Below are positions 12,232 to 22,328 of a DNA stretch of 64,000 nucleotides, piece by piece (the stretch's first letter is position 1; the number at the start of each line of letters is the position of its first letter). The DNA lies in assembly GCA_018417955.1 (NCBI GenBank), contig JACTVC010000022.1:1-64000 (forward strand), written 5' to 3'. Under the pieces are notes generated by a model that ran no database searches, had not been told where the DNA came from, and saw only the letters and a list, made by a program, of their open reading frames with translations. The translations under genes and the position numbers were made by a program. The DNA is from Laccaria trichodermophora (lineage: Eukaryota > Basidiomycota > Agaricomycetes > Agaricales > Hydnangiaceae).

Positions 12232-12256
12232 ATTAATGCTATCTTCTTACACAACA

Positions 12257-12337
12257 TCCTTCTTATCTCAGTTGGTAGGGCGCGTCACTAGTACACGTCT
12301 AATGACGAGGTCAGCCGTTCAAGTCGACTAGAAGGAA
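12257..12337 (+). tRNA. tRNA-Thr (AGT) copy 3 with 8-nt insert at 37/38, decayed
   Basis: The acceptor stem and anticodon stem are intact. The anticodon loop holds an 8-nt insert (12294-12301) whose removal restores CTAGTAA. The D-stem has a mismatch (TCTC/GGGC) and the T-stem has one mismatch (AGCCG/CGACT). It is probably a weakened or pseudo tRNA. The placement of the insert matches the position used by eukaryotic tRNA introns. Confidence 0.65.
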
Positions 12338-12759
12338 TGTGTCCGGTTTTACATGAATTGTTTTACTGACCATCTTAAGTTGGTGTGTCGACGTCGGTAT
12401 CCGGTGCATGCACCCTTTGCAATGATGGCGTCGTATTAGGGAGTCCCTGGGCGGATTTGAGTCGGACATGAACTCAAAGTTTGTAAGTGGACATAGACAT
12501 CTCTTTTCTTCCGCACAATTATCATACCACCCGATTCAAATCTTCAGAGTTCGACAAACTCCTCACTATTCTCGCCATTGGACCAATCCAAAATCACCGG
12601 TGCGTCCTATTCCTAACGAATCGACTGTCGCTATTTGGAATGTGCGACAAACTTTGTCGTCTACGAACGCAATCAATTAATCCAGGAAGGATTCGCTTCA
12701 ACCACCAAGTTCTTGATTACGTCCGTTTCAATGAATTGATACTATCTTCTTACACAACA

Positions 12760-12846
12760 TCCTTCGTATCTCGGTTGGTAGGGCGCGTCACTGGTACACT
12801 GTACACATGTATGACGAGGTCAGTCGTTCAAATCGGCTAGAAGGAC
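12760..12846 (+). tRNA. tRNA-Thr copy 4, anticodon GGT, 14-nt insert at 37/38, decayed
   Basis: The anticodon loop reads CTGGTA + 14 nt (12797-12810) + A. The anticodon is therefore GGT, still a threonine anticodon. The insert contains TGTACA and could fold on itself. The acceptor stem has one mismatch at its base (TCCTTCG/AGAAGGA), the discriminator is C, and the D-stem mismatch is shared with copy 3. The T-arm is intact. Likely a pseudogene, but a spliced tRNA cannot be excluded. Confidence 0.6.
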
Positions 12847-13553
12847 TCTCCAAGGTATGGACTGTTTTGCTGACCATACGGTGCATGCACCCTTTGAAAC
12901 AATGGGGTCGTAGTTCCTGGGCGGATTTTCGGACCTGTCCTCCAAGTGTGTAAGTTGGCATCTATTTTCTTCCACATAATTATCATACCACTTGATTTTC
13001 ATCTTCAGACTTTGACAAACTCCTCATTATTCTCGCCCTTGGATCAACTCACAATCATCGGCGCGTCCTGTCTATACTATGCTTCGTCCGTCTACTTATA
13101 TCGGCGAGTCGATCCCCCAACGTGGAGTCGACGAAATGGCGTTCTCAGACGCTTCGCTATAATTTCGAAGCCCTCATTATCAAGCGCTTTGACTCCTGCT
13201 CATATTATGATTGGCATACGCACAAACCCTTCATAGGTACCCAGGGTTATCAAAGATTGGCGAAAGTCCTCATAAAAATTTCCGGACTTATTTTCATAGT
13301 GCGCATTGCCTCCCCTCCCCGCCCTGGGCCGCCTCACTCAAATCTACGCGTATAGAAAATCCCCACTCGTATAAGCCACGACATTCACCTAAATCATCAA
13401 CTTTCCCCTCCCTATAACCTTCCATACGCTCAAGCTTCAAGCCATGTAGGCACACAATTACACAACTGCTTGACTCCGCCTATTGTACACGGGTATGCCA
13501 AGCTGGCTTCTTTTTTCAAACATTGAACTGTCGAGTGACGCGAGACCCCTCTT

Positions 13554-15669
13554 TCACTTATATTTCCTTATGACCCACCGACCGCCGTACCACCCAACAA
13601 CGACGAAGAGAAACCCTCCTACAATACCCACGCCGATAAATCCCGACCGGTTATTAGCCTAAGTTAATCTCAAAATTCAGCCCTCGCTCCCGCTCTCAAT
13701 AAGTTTTATAAAAACGTACATTCGCCCATCCCCTCCACCACCGACCTGCCAATCCACCTCCATGACCATCATCTGCCTCCGCAGCTGCAACACAGGGACC
13801 GCAGTTGTCCCCGATGAGACCCATGAGAACGATCAGCGAGATACTGGGAATTCCTTCATTCAGCATAAGCCGAAGGTAAAGTTTGTGGGGCCTACCTAAA
13901 CGCGACGAGAATACTCATCAACGTGAGGGTTATACTCAACCCAGACATAACGTTCAACTTCACCCGCCTATCCCGCTCCATTCCTTCATCAACGTCAACG
14001 GCGAGTTTCTCCCCCTCGCCTGCCCGCAGTTTCTCCAGGTCCCCAATTTTTATCTTAGCCGACTTCAAGTCCTCCCCCGTAGCTTCCCTCACTTCCACCA
14101 TTTGCACTCCCTCCGAGTCCAAAGCAGGTGGTATCTCTGCCTTACCTTCCCTGTTTTCTCCCGTTATCGCTTTTTCTTGGTCCTCCAATCCAGGCCGGGA
14201 TTCTTCTCGCACCATACTGGACCCAGCGTTCTCCCTCTTCTCAAAGGCAAACAATGAGTGCTCAGGAAATGCGCTGTACGAGTACAGCATCAGAACGGAG
14301 TCTGCAGAATCTACCAAGGTCATCCCAGCTGTGTACAAGAACTGAAGCGCGTCAAAATTGACGATTTACATATATGATCAAATGAAAAGTATCTCACTGG
14401 AAGGATGACGATGTGAGAACTGGGTATAGAAGATCCGTCCGCGCCCTTTCTGGCGAGCGCTGAGACGGCGAGTAGCGCTATTGATGAGGCAGTGTCGAAT
14501 CCTTTTTGATAGTCAGCGTCAAACTTTTTCATAATAATGCGTAGTCTTGCCAAATCCAAAAAGCACGCCGACGGGGTACATCTACTTAAACAGCAGCTCA
14601 GGCCGCGTCAAAACGGAAAGAAGAAATAAAAGAACCTTCCAAGGTCGATCCACAAACGTTATAATGGGTCCGATGATACGCATCATGAGCGTATTATTAT
14701 CTTTAGGGTTGTGTTTGGGTTCTTCGACTGTCTCGCCGTTCAACCGTCGCCGCTCCCTAATCTTTTCCTGTGGGAGCTCACATTGATTTATGATTTATTC
14801 CTGACGACAGATGGGTTACCTGACGGCGCCGCTTCAGAATCCTCCACAGAATAATAGTATTCGCAAGACCGATGATGAACAAAAAGGATCCTGAGACGGC
14901 GTCCCCTGAGGCGGTTTTGAAAAACCTATTGGGTAAATAGTGACGCTTAAATTATACGTCTCTTACCCACTATCCCTCCGACCTTTCCAACACTCCCGAT
15001 TCTGTTATAAACGCTTGAAGAAATGGCGATACCCACATTCTACCATAAATGAGGATCATTCGTGCGCATCTAAAGAATCAACTTACGACGGCAATCACGA
15101 TGCTGCTATGTCCAAGGGAGAAAAATAGACCGCAAGTAACAGATAGCTGATTGAGATTAATCAAGCCTCTTGTGGCGTTGTCGATGGCGCTTGTGCAAGA
15201 TTGATCAATCGAATTCTACACTCCTGGAATTAGAACGGGTTTAATGATATAAACTTGAGACAACCGAAATCCGTACCTCTCCCGAAACAAGAAAAGAGAA
15301 TCACCTAATGTGATCCGCGTCCAGCGCTTTGACCGAACCCTAGCTGTGCCTTCAGCTTCGCGGGCCAATACTAGTCGCGACGTACCATGCCTAAGCCCCA
15401 GGGTCTATCGCGAGGAGAAGCAAACTATCAACAGAATCAGCGAAAACATCAAATCCCACATACCCAAGCCAACAACGCCAGATCTAAAATTCCGCGCGTA
15501 TCATCGCGTTTCCCGAACAAAATCCCAGCAACAATCCAACAAATCGCTGTCACAACAAGCCTGCGCACGTTTTAGTCAGGGAACATCACAGTGGATCCAA
15601 CACTCACTCGAAGACCATCAGAAGAATTGACCGACCGAGGAGGGTGAGCCTTGGGAGCCTGAGGGCCAT
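13554..15669 (-). CDS. NIC1: High-affinity nickel transporter (NiCoT/NicO family)
   Basis: Multi-pass plasma-membrane permease that brings Ni2+ (possibly Co2+) into the cell, in fungi mainly to supply urease. A 13-exon model closes in frame to 467 residues: 15669-15608, 15560-15464, 15404-15386, 15326-15305, 15189-15087, 15039-14967, 14905-14820, 14767-14636, 14581-14551, 14501-14398, 14341-13896, 13843-13720, 13658-13554. The family signature is complete: LGLRHALDADHISAIDNATR (the HX4DH metal motif), then GLFFSLGHSS, MYPVGVLFGFGFDTASS, AGMTLVDSADSVLMLYSY and LMGLIGDNCGPC. The signature is assembled from exons of only 19 and 22 nt. Intron 9 uses a GC donor (GCAAGA). A long hydrophilic loop (14280-13960) lies before the last helices. 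All motifs are intact, so the gene looks functional despite the repeats around it. Confidence 0.93.
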
Positions 15670-16796
15670 GGCTGTATCTCTCAGAGAGGCAGCAGGGAGA
15701 TAAGCTATCGATCGGCGTTGTATCAAACTGTGGGAATTTCGAGAAGTAGATATGCGAGCGATGCGTGAGCGCCTGCCCCCTGAGTCCCCAATTTGGTGAT
15801 TCCAGTTAGTCAGTTCTTTTTTTTAGACATTGACTTCAAAACACACCTTATCGCTCGTCGTCACTGGAAATCACGATCATCAGTTGCTGTCTCCGAGGCA
15901 GTGATACGTGTCGACGAACCACCAGGACCCAGGCGCAGGTACAAGACCCATGGCATTGCTACCTCTTTCACTCATTCCCCGACAAGTATTCCTTCGCTTG
16001 ATCATCTTCTCCGGAAGCTCAGACTGCAGGGAGCAAGGGGGTCTTAGGATTAAAAAAAAATACCTGGGGTCGTTTTTTTTTTTTAAGCCCTTGGAGCTTG
16101 ACCTACCTACCTACGTAATCAGGCACGTTTCCATATATGGTAATGTGACATCATCGTCGCGATCACTTTGTCCCTCTACCAGTTGTCCCAGATGCCTCAC
16201 AGGCCTCACAAACCCAGTTTCATGGAACAATGTCCAACGAAACACAATCTAGGTGATACTAAAATGCAGGTGAGTGGTATACAAGTTTTTTCATATGGAA
16301 AATAGTCCTCCTTTGCTTTCAGACAGATTTTTGTTCCACGATGGTTCTTTTCAAGGTTGGCAAGTCCCACAGTTCCGCGATGTACCCGAGTTTTGCAATC
16401 GGGGCATATAGCATATCCTTTGGGATCAAGAACGGGTTTCTGAACATCCTGTCAGTAACTTGTAAAGTGCTCTTTAGTGAATATACCTCTTCAGTCATGG
16501 CAACGTCACTTCCTTCAGAACTGGTTCTGTTAAAGAAAATTTAAGATTAGATAATATTTGTAAACTATGATATCATCCTCAAATATCATTGTATTCAGAC
16601 TCATCTACATGTTTGGGAGCTTATTAGGACCTAGTAGGACTCAAATCCTGCAGAGGATGGCCTTCCAGGACCATTTCAAGATAATTTTATAAAGCCAGCC
16701 CAATTATCCCCCCGTCTCACATTTCCATAAAGGGAAATTATGACAAATCAGGCCTCTTGTGAGGGGATATATTCCACAACAAACCCTGAACATATA
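15670..16796. other. No clear gene; T-tract block
   Basis: Frames are short and give no family motif; a 67-codon plus-strand frame at 16341-16544 is unsupported. An A9 run (16052) and a T12 run (16073-16084) are followed by GCCCTTGGAGCTTGACCTAC. A very similar T-tract plus GACCTACCTACC block lies at 17334-17372, so the DNA between is bracketed by direct repeats. Confidence 0.4.
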
Positions 16797-16880
16797 TGCC
16801 GGTTTGGTGTAGTGGTTGTTGTCACCGTGTTAGTGATGCTTACAAAAGGTTTGGGGTTCGACTCTGGACACTCCACATCT
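16797..16880 (+). other. tRNA-like Pol III relic (SINE-like head)
   Basis: Sequence starting at GCCGGTTTGGTG has a good A box (TGGTGTAGTGG, about 16805) and a near-perfect B box (GGTTCGACTC, about 16853) at normal tRNA spacing, followed by a T5 run. No proper acceptor or T-stem forms, so it is not a working tRNA. A tRNA-derived SINE head or tRNA pseudogene fits best. Confidence 0.5.
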
Positions 16881-16904
16881 TTTTATCATTAGAATAATTA
16901 CCTA

Positions 16905-17175
16905 ACTGGTTAGGTTAGGAGGTTAGGGTTTTTCTCTTCGCGCGGTAGCGCGCTTAGGAGGTTAGGAGGTTAGCACTTAGGGTTTATTAATGGTTAGGGT
17001 TGAGGATATTTTTTCCCCGTGCGGTAGCGCGTTCTTGGTTAGAAGGTTAGGAGGTTAGGAGGTTACCGGTTAGGGTTGGGGATATTTTTTTCCCCGCGCG
17101 GTAGCGCGTTCTTGGTTAGAAGGTTAGGAGGTTACTGGTTAGTGGTTAGGTTAGGAGGTTAGGGTAGGTTAGGTG
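16905..17175 (+). repeat. Interstitial telomere-like repeats with GC hairpin units
   Basis: Many copies of GGTTAG, GGTTAGG and GGAGGTTAG alternate with a unit of about 78 bp: GGTTAGGGTTGRGGATATTT, a C-rich stretch, GCGGTAGCGCG, TTCTTGGTTAGAAGG. Two full copies lie at about 16993-17070 and 17071-17145, with a variant at 16920-16960. The near-palindrome GCGCGGTAGCGCGC occurs four times between 16930 and 17198. Confidence 0.85.
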
Positions 17176-17239
17176 CTCGAGAACGCGCGGTAGCGCGCTC
17201 TCGAGCCGACTTAGGGCAATGGCACATTGCCCTAAGTCG
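17176..17239. repeat. Two adjacent strong hairpins
   Basis: Hairpin 1: CTCGAGA (17176-17182) pairs with TCTCGAG (17199-17205) around a GC-rich core that is itself nearly palindromic. Hairpin 2: CGACTTAGGGCAATG (17207-17221) pairs perfectly with 17225-17239 across a 3-nt loop, a 15-bp stem. The second hairpin contains a telomere-like TTAGGG core. Confidence 0.85.
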
Positions 17240-18777
17240 TATAATTACCATATATGGAGTGCCGGTGATTGCCAGCACATCACATGTGTGAGACGGGGGG
17301 AGAGTTAGGACCGTTATTTTATAAGGGGTTCCATTTTTTTTTTTAGGCGGCCTGCAGCCGACCTACCTACCCAACCCCTGGTCGGACTTTCAAATCCTAA
17401 CACCCCCTTGGCAGGGAGAGCGGATCCCAGCTTACGTAAACGGACGTTTGCTTGGCAAAGGCGCCTAAAAGAAAATTTGTGTCATTGACCAAGGTTGTTC
17501 TCTTCGACGACAGGCTCTGCAGTCTCACCGCGCACTGCCTAGCATCCTCGGCACGGAGCGAAGAACTTGAATGTAAGAAAATGTGGCAGACGAGCAACAA
17601 AGCTCTTTTCTCCAGTAGATCCATGCTGATGTTGATTTTACCTCAGATGCCGCCATTTCTAAAGCCCAAGTGTGTTTGTTGGTTGTGAACTTGAAAAACC
17701 TCGAAGAGGCATCAAATGTAATCAAGTCCCACGGGGTGATTCTGAATCGCTAGAGCGGAGGTGGCCGGGCTTCCGAGTCAGTGCATATCTGGGCATCACA
17801 CATGTAAAGGAAAATCTGCTGGAGACTTTTGTTATATCGGGATTCGGGGACGTTTATTCCATGAGAACTCATGCGACATTTTTCGCCTCTCTGCCCCGTG
17901 GACCTAAACAGATTTCTAGACTCTCTTCGCGTTATGTCTACTTATAGTACGTCCTCTTGGTTCCGGGTTTAATTCGTCATTCTTACGATCTCTTTAGGCC
18001 AACCACTTTCGACTCCGAATTCCTAGAACATTTGCTCATAATCACAATTCCCCTACGATGAATCACATTGGGTCTCTCTTGCGTTCATACCTCATTTCAT
18101 TCCAAATGCATATCGCGAGATCTTATTCCTACAACAGTTGAGGACCCGAGAATTTACCGGCGGCCGTATTCCTCTCACAAAAAGAGACAAAGGGTGCCTG
18201 GTTGGTGATTTCGCTCCGAAATATCAACAAATTGCTAATTATGGCTGACAACGAGATGTAGAGATTTCAACTCCAATTCAACCATGAGTTTGTTTTGAAT
18301 TTACTCCATGGGGAGTGATCCAAGGGTCTCACCAATTCTGCAGCCCCTGCTGCGAAAAAGTACCAGGTGATACAGCGTTTTGCCATGCTGAAGCGCTCGG
18401 AGATGCTGTCTAAAGGTAAAGGTCTTTCTCCGCTGTCTTACTTTTCTGTTACGCTTGATATAGGTTCCTCTGCGTATGTAACGCGAATGAAGAATCTTCT
18501 TTTTGAATGGGCTCGCGGTTCCTTAAGTACGTGTGAAACTTAAGGCCCATTAGCGAACCTTGATGGGAATTAGAGGTTAGGGCCTTCGGCATAATTTTAT
18601 CTGCACCTACTTATAGCCACTCCAACCTTCGCCAGGTGTTCCCCCAGATGGTGCTCACCGCCACCTCGACAATCACAACCGGGAAATACTCCGCAGCCGT
18701 CTTCTTCATTCATGGTGCAGGCAGCCCTTTCATTCAATTCTAACCGTTTATCGAGCTGATGAATCTATAAGGATATT
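17240..18777. other. No clear gene
   Basis: A T-tract plus GACCTACCTACC block (17334-17372) repeats the one at 16073. Short frames on both strands at 17397-17947 overlap each other and carry no recognisable motif. I saw no RNA gene in 17950-18770. Confidence 0.4.
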
Positions 18778-20465
18778 CCCAATCTTTCTCAAATTTTCTC
18801 CCAAACCTTCGTTGACAATTGCGTGTTGTTGGCTGGGATAACAACGTTGGTGAGTCAACGCGTTTGAGGGAATTGTACGTTTGCTCATCCATTCCAGACG
18901 TGTGATTATCTTTCCACATTGAATGAAGAGGTCATTAAGCCCCCACACCTAGCGCCTGCTCCCTGATAAGTTGCAACAGATATCCTATGCATGGTCATGC
19001 CCATGGTCGCTGGGCCTTGTTCTCTTCTACTTAAATCGGTATCTCGCATTCGTTGACCAGTCCATTTTACTCTACAGTAAGACTATCTATCCCTCTCTAA
19101 CCTTGCAAAGGTATTTGATCGACTTTGCGCAGTTAAAATTTGGGCTGTTTCCACCGAGGTTCGTTTTTAGAATGGATTTTGACCTTTGGCTGAGCCCAAA
19201 ATACATTTACGCCCATTATAGGCGTGTATGAGACTCTATGGTGTTGCACTTGGTTCGTCGCTAGCTCCGTCCATTCACAAAGCTCCATTCCTCACAGGCG
19301 CCACATGGCAGCCACGATCGCGGTCGGGCTATTATCTTCCCAAAGTACTTCCCTCCTCAATGCTACTTACGCCTCGTACTTTATCTTTCCTCGTTTAGTA
19401 ATTATAAGTCTGAGGACTTGCGGAATGTGGGGGAGGCGACGGTGGGTGATGGTGGTTCTTGGGGCAGTTTTATCGGTGAAGTCAACCCCCCCCCACTGGA
19501 TCGTGCCACTGATGAGAAGCTTCAGATAGCTGTGATATTTGCCATATGTATTACAACCTATGAAATAAAAACTGTCACCAGTAAGTCGTTTATCTCCCTC
19601 ACCTTGAAGTCCTCTCTCTGACGCTTTTGTCAGTCGAAACAACGCCAATAGGATACATACCACTGCAATCTCCAACCCTCACCCTCTTGGTATTCGTATT
19701 TATTGTCATGGTGGAGTCAAGTATGCAAAGCCATATTTCAGTTCTCACTTAATAAAAATTGGGTTAGCAATCGGGGCATTGACGGTAATCAGGGCATACC
19801 ATTTTTGTAAGCCCCCCACCTTTTGTTACGCTGCAACCTTAACTTGCTTTCCCGTAGTAAAGCGAGCTAGCTCCGTGTGGGTACGGCAACTTTACAACAG
19901 TGGTTGGTATCTTTGAGATTTTTCACTCGGCCGACTCAACGTTCACTACCCCGATAGGAATTTTGTATTGCCTTTGCGTGGTTTGTACGTGCGTGCTTAA
20001 TGACTTTCTCTCTCCTGTTAAAAATTCTTTCCGCACCCTTCACCAGCGCTTAGCGTAGCAAACATACTGCTAATATGCATTCCCGCCGTATGTCAATTTC
20101 CTTTTTTTCGAAACGCAATCCACTCACCAACTGTATCGCAGGTGGGAGGATTCCGAACTGTTCTGATCAGGTACGAAACACAATGACATCTATTCGTACC
20201 ACCTCCCCACCACTAACAGGTGGCCAATAGCCCAACGCGCGTTGTCCATTCCATCTTCGGGAATCGAGTGATGCTTCTAATTCTTCAGCAACGGTATTGC
20301 GTCTTGCAGCAGCTCCAAAATGCAAATGCGGAGGAGAGAAGTACAACGTCGCCCGGATTTTTAACAACTGTGGGGTTGGATTGGGAGTGGGATACGGTTG
20401 GGAGCAGGGATATACAGCTTCACGAGCGCCCTGTGGACGTAGAGCAGAGAAGTTGTACAGGATGA
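18778..20465 (+). CDS. Multi-pass membrane protein, DUF6533-like
   Basis: A chain of short exons encodes a protein of the Agaricomycete DUF6533 type (about seven helices, function unknown, some GPCR-like in topology). Recognisable pieces in order: CVLLAGITTL joined to TCDYLSTLNEE (18898-18930); SYAWSCPWSLGLVLFYLNRY (18980-19076); ISLRTCGMWGRRRWVMVVLG (about 19402-19470), the family's RTYAxWGRRR motif; TLTLLVFVFIVMVES joined to TIGALTVIRAYHF (about 19670-19806); SSVWVRQLYNSG; GILYCLCVV; and RVVHSIFGNRVMLLILQQR before a polar tail ending at 20465. A last intron ending GGCCAATAG keeps frame. The 5' end is unresolved, because stops precede the first exon and the initiating ATG must lie further upstream. 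Two internal joins near 19100-19370 are also uncertain, so partial decay is possible. Confidence 0.65.
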
Positions 20466-21746
20466 ATGAGACCTCTGCTAAATTTCCCTCAAGCATCGTT
20501 TAGGGTATCCAGCAAGAGCACTTAACGATCCCGAAGCAAAGCCCATGATCATTCAAGTCGACTTTATTCACCCGCCTTGTCCCAAACTCAGAAGTGCCTC
20601 TACATACATACTCCGGTCCAACGCGTCTGTCAGAGTAAAGGGCCGGCCAGGCGAATCCTGACAGGGTCCACTCATTCCGGCTAGTACTGAGTACTGATTG
20701 CAGCAAGCCTTATAGAAGGAAGAGGATGAGAGGGGGTTGAACTCCTCTACTGTCCGCACAATTGCCACGCATGGCTCAACGGCGTGAAGACCTTGGACCT
20801 GAAAGAGCCTCAACGATTTGGCCATAAAAATGTTCTCAAAATCCGATTGTCGGTCATCAAACGCTACGTTGGAAGCCTGCCGGACACCATAACCGGTGGC
20901 GTAAGCCATTCAAGAATTTGGAGTGCCAAGCATGGGAATAGCCATTCGTCAGGCCCCTCCTGCACTGACAGCAATGACAATCGAGGCAAGTTCGGAGAGG
21001 AAGGTGGCGATGATAGACGAACTTGGTTGCTGGAGGCGACTTTGAAGCTGCAGCGGCATCTTACACGAAAGGAAGGAAGAGAATGACGCTCTTCGAAACA
21101 GTGGTCACAAACCTGATCTGCATCAAGGATAAGGGATAGTGCAGCCTGGGAGCCAGTTCCTATTCCAAAAGAATGGGTATCGCTGGTACAAGGGTAGGGC
21201 TTGTTTGATAGGGCGCAGATCGCAAGGCTACTCCCAAAATCACCACGAGACGCGGCGCAATCCGGGAAGATTGCGGAGAGCCCCTGTCCGACCCAATGGG
21301 TATCTCGCGTTTTCCACGTGGGTTGGAGAATATGCATGCTCGAGGTGCCTAAACCCAAACGGACCAATGTCGGCACCGAAAGGTATAGTCGGGTGACCAT
21401 ACCCGTCGAACATGAATTCGCGACGCCAAAGGGAGTCAAACTGGGGGCACCGATGTCAGACTGCAGTCAGAGAGGTTCAACGAGCGGAAATGCTGCTCAT
21501 ATCACATTAGAATCGGAACGGCGTTCAATACTGCCACTAGATTCGATGTAGTTCCTACAAATTGCTGTTGAGTCATCGAAGCACCTCGGTTAGCCCAGGT
21601 AATGATGTGCTGTCTGATAAAATTCACCCGTATGTTCCTTGTATACCACGCACATTCAAGGCGCGCATGTCTGGCTTCTCCGCTCCTGGAAGCCATTTCG
21701 CTCAGGATAGGCATTTTGAGGGTAGGATGTTGCGGACATTGTGCCG
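20466..21746. other. No supported gene
   Basis: Long overlapping frames run on both strands here (longest 191 codons, minus, 20864-21439), but neither strand shows family motifs and the codon patterns conflict. A decayed gene on the minus strand is possible. Confidence 0.35.
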
Positions 21747-22328
21747 CTAGCCTGGGAATGCGACAATTCAACAAGAGTGTTACATATGATAGAATGGATA
21801 AGTAAACTTACGCCAAGACATGCCATGAGAATTGTCGCGTTGAAGGCTCAACTGGTTTGTTGACTCGGACTCGTGCAGAGGCGTGAAGATGTAAATTTTC
21901 ACATGACGTTTACCTAGGTTTTCCGCTTTAACGTGCCGCATCGTGTATGAAGAGTTACATACCAACTGGAGCCATAATCCTATTGTCTGGAGCGACCATA
22001 ACACTAATCTCGTCCAGAACACGCCACATATGCACCCAAGCACTCGCATCAACTTCAATGGACCTCCCTTGACAAACGTCGAGGATGCAGGTCTCTAATT
22101 TGATGAACGAGGAGTCCTGCGCTATATTAAAGTATCCCCAAACTGACTCGATCATATCCTAACACATCTCAGCATCAGGCCACCGAGAATAATCTATAGA
22201 CGCGCGCGACGAACCTCAAAAGTCTCCGACTTGAGCACGAACTTCCTCTTTCCCTCATACGATACGATCGCAATTGGAGCGTCGCCATTAGATTTAGACA
22301 GTGGGTTCAGCCTAGACGAGAAATGCAT
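21747..22328 (-). CDS. Small hypothetical protein
   Basis: The exons 22328-22215, 22158-21963 and 21913-21812 are joined by GT..AG introns. A tiny last exon ending in a stop at 21747 would give about 138 residues. The core reads IAIVSYEGKRKFVLKSETFE, then VWGYFNIAQDSSFIKLETC and DVCQGRSIEVDASAWVHMWR. The pattern of a short beta-like lead and an Asp/Trp-rich second half resembles small basidiomycete proteins I have seen predicted near other repeats, but I cannot name the family. No signal peptide or membrane segment is visible. The C-terminal end is uncertain because other acceptors nearby would lengthen it. Confidence 0.5.

Larger units (their letters stand above)
10652..13130 (+). repeat. 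Tandem array of tRNA-Thr plus spacer units
   Basis: Four units start at the tRNAs at 10652, 11375, 12257 and 12760, spaced 723, 882 and 503 bp. The spacers are related. Copies 1 and 2 share GTTATGCAAGTCCCGA-type and CAACAAACCGCGATC sequences. Copies 3 and 4 share ATAATTATCATACCAC- and TTTGACAAACTCCTCA-type sequences. All three internal spacers end with related CAATTAATC-type sequence and an ACAACATCCTTC-type run into the next tRNA. Divergence shows the array is old, with copies 3 and 4 closer to each other than to copy 1. Confidence 0.88.

Noticed and set aside
16797..16880. Functional tRNA gene
   Set aside because: Promoter boxes fit, but acceptor and T-stem do not pair.
20864..21439. 191-codon minus-strand frame as a gene
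   Set aside because: No recognisable motif, and plus-strand frames of similar length overlap it; the evidence does not favour either strand.
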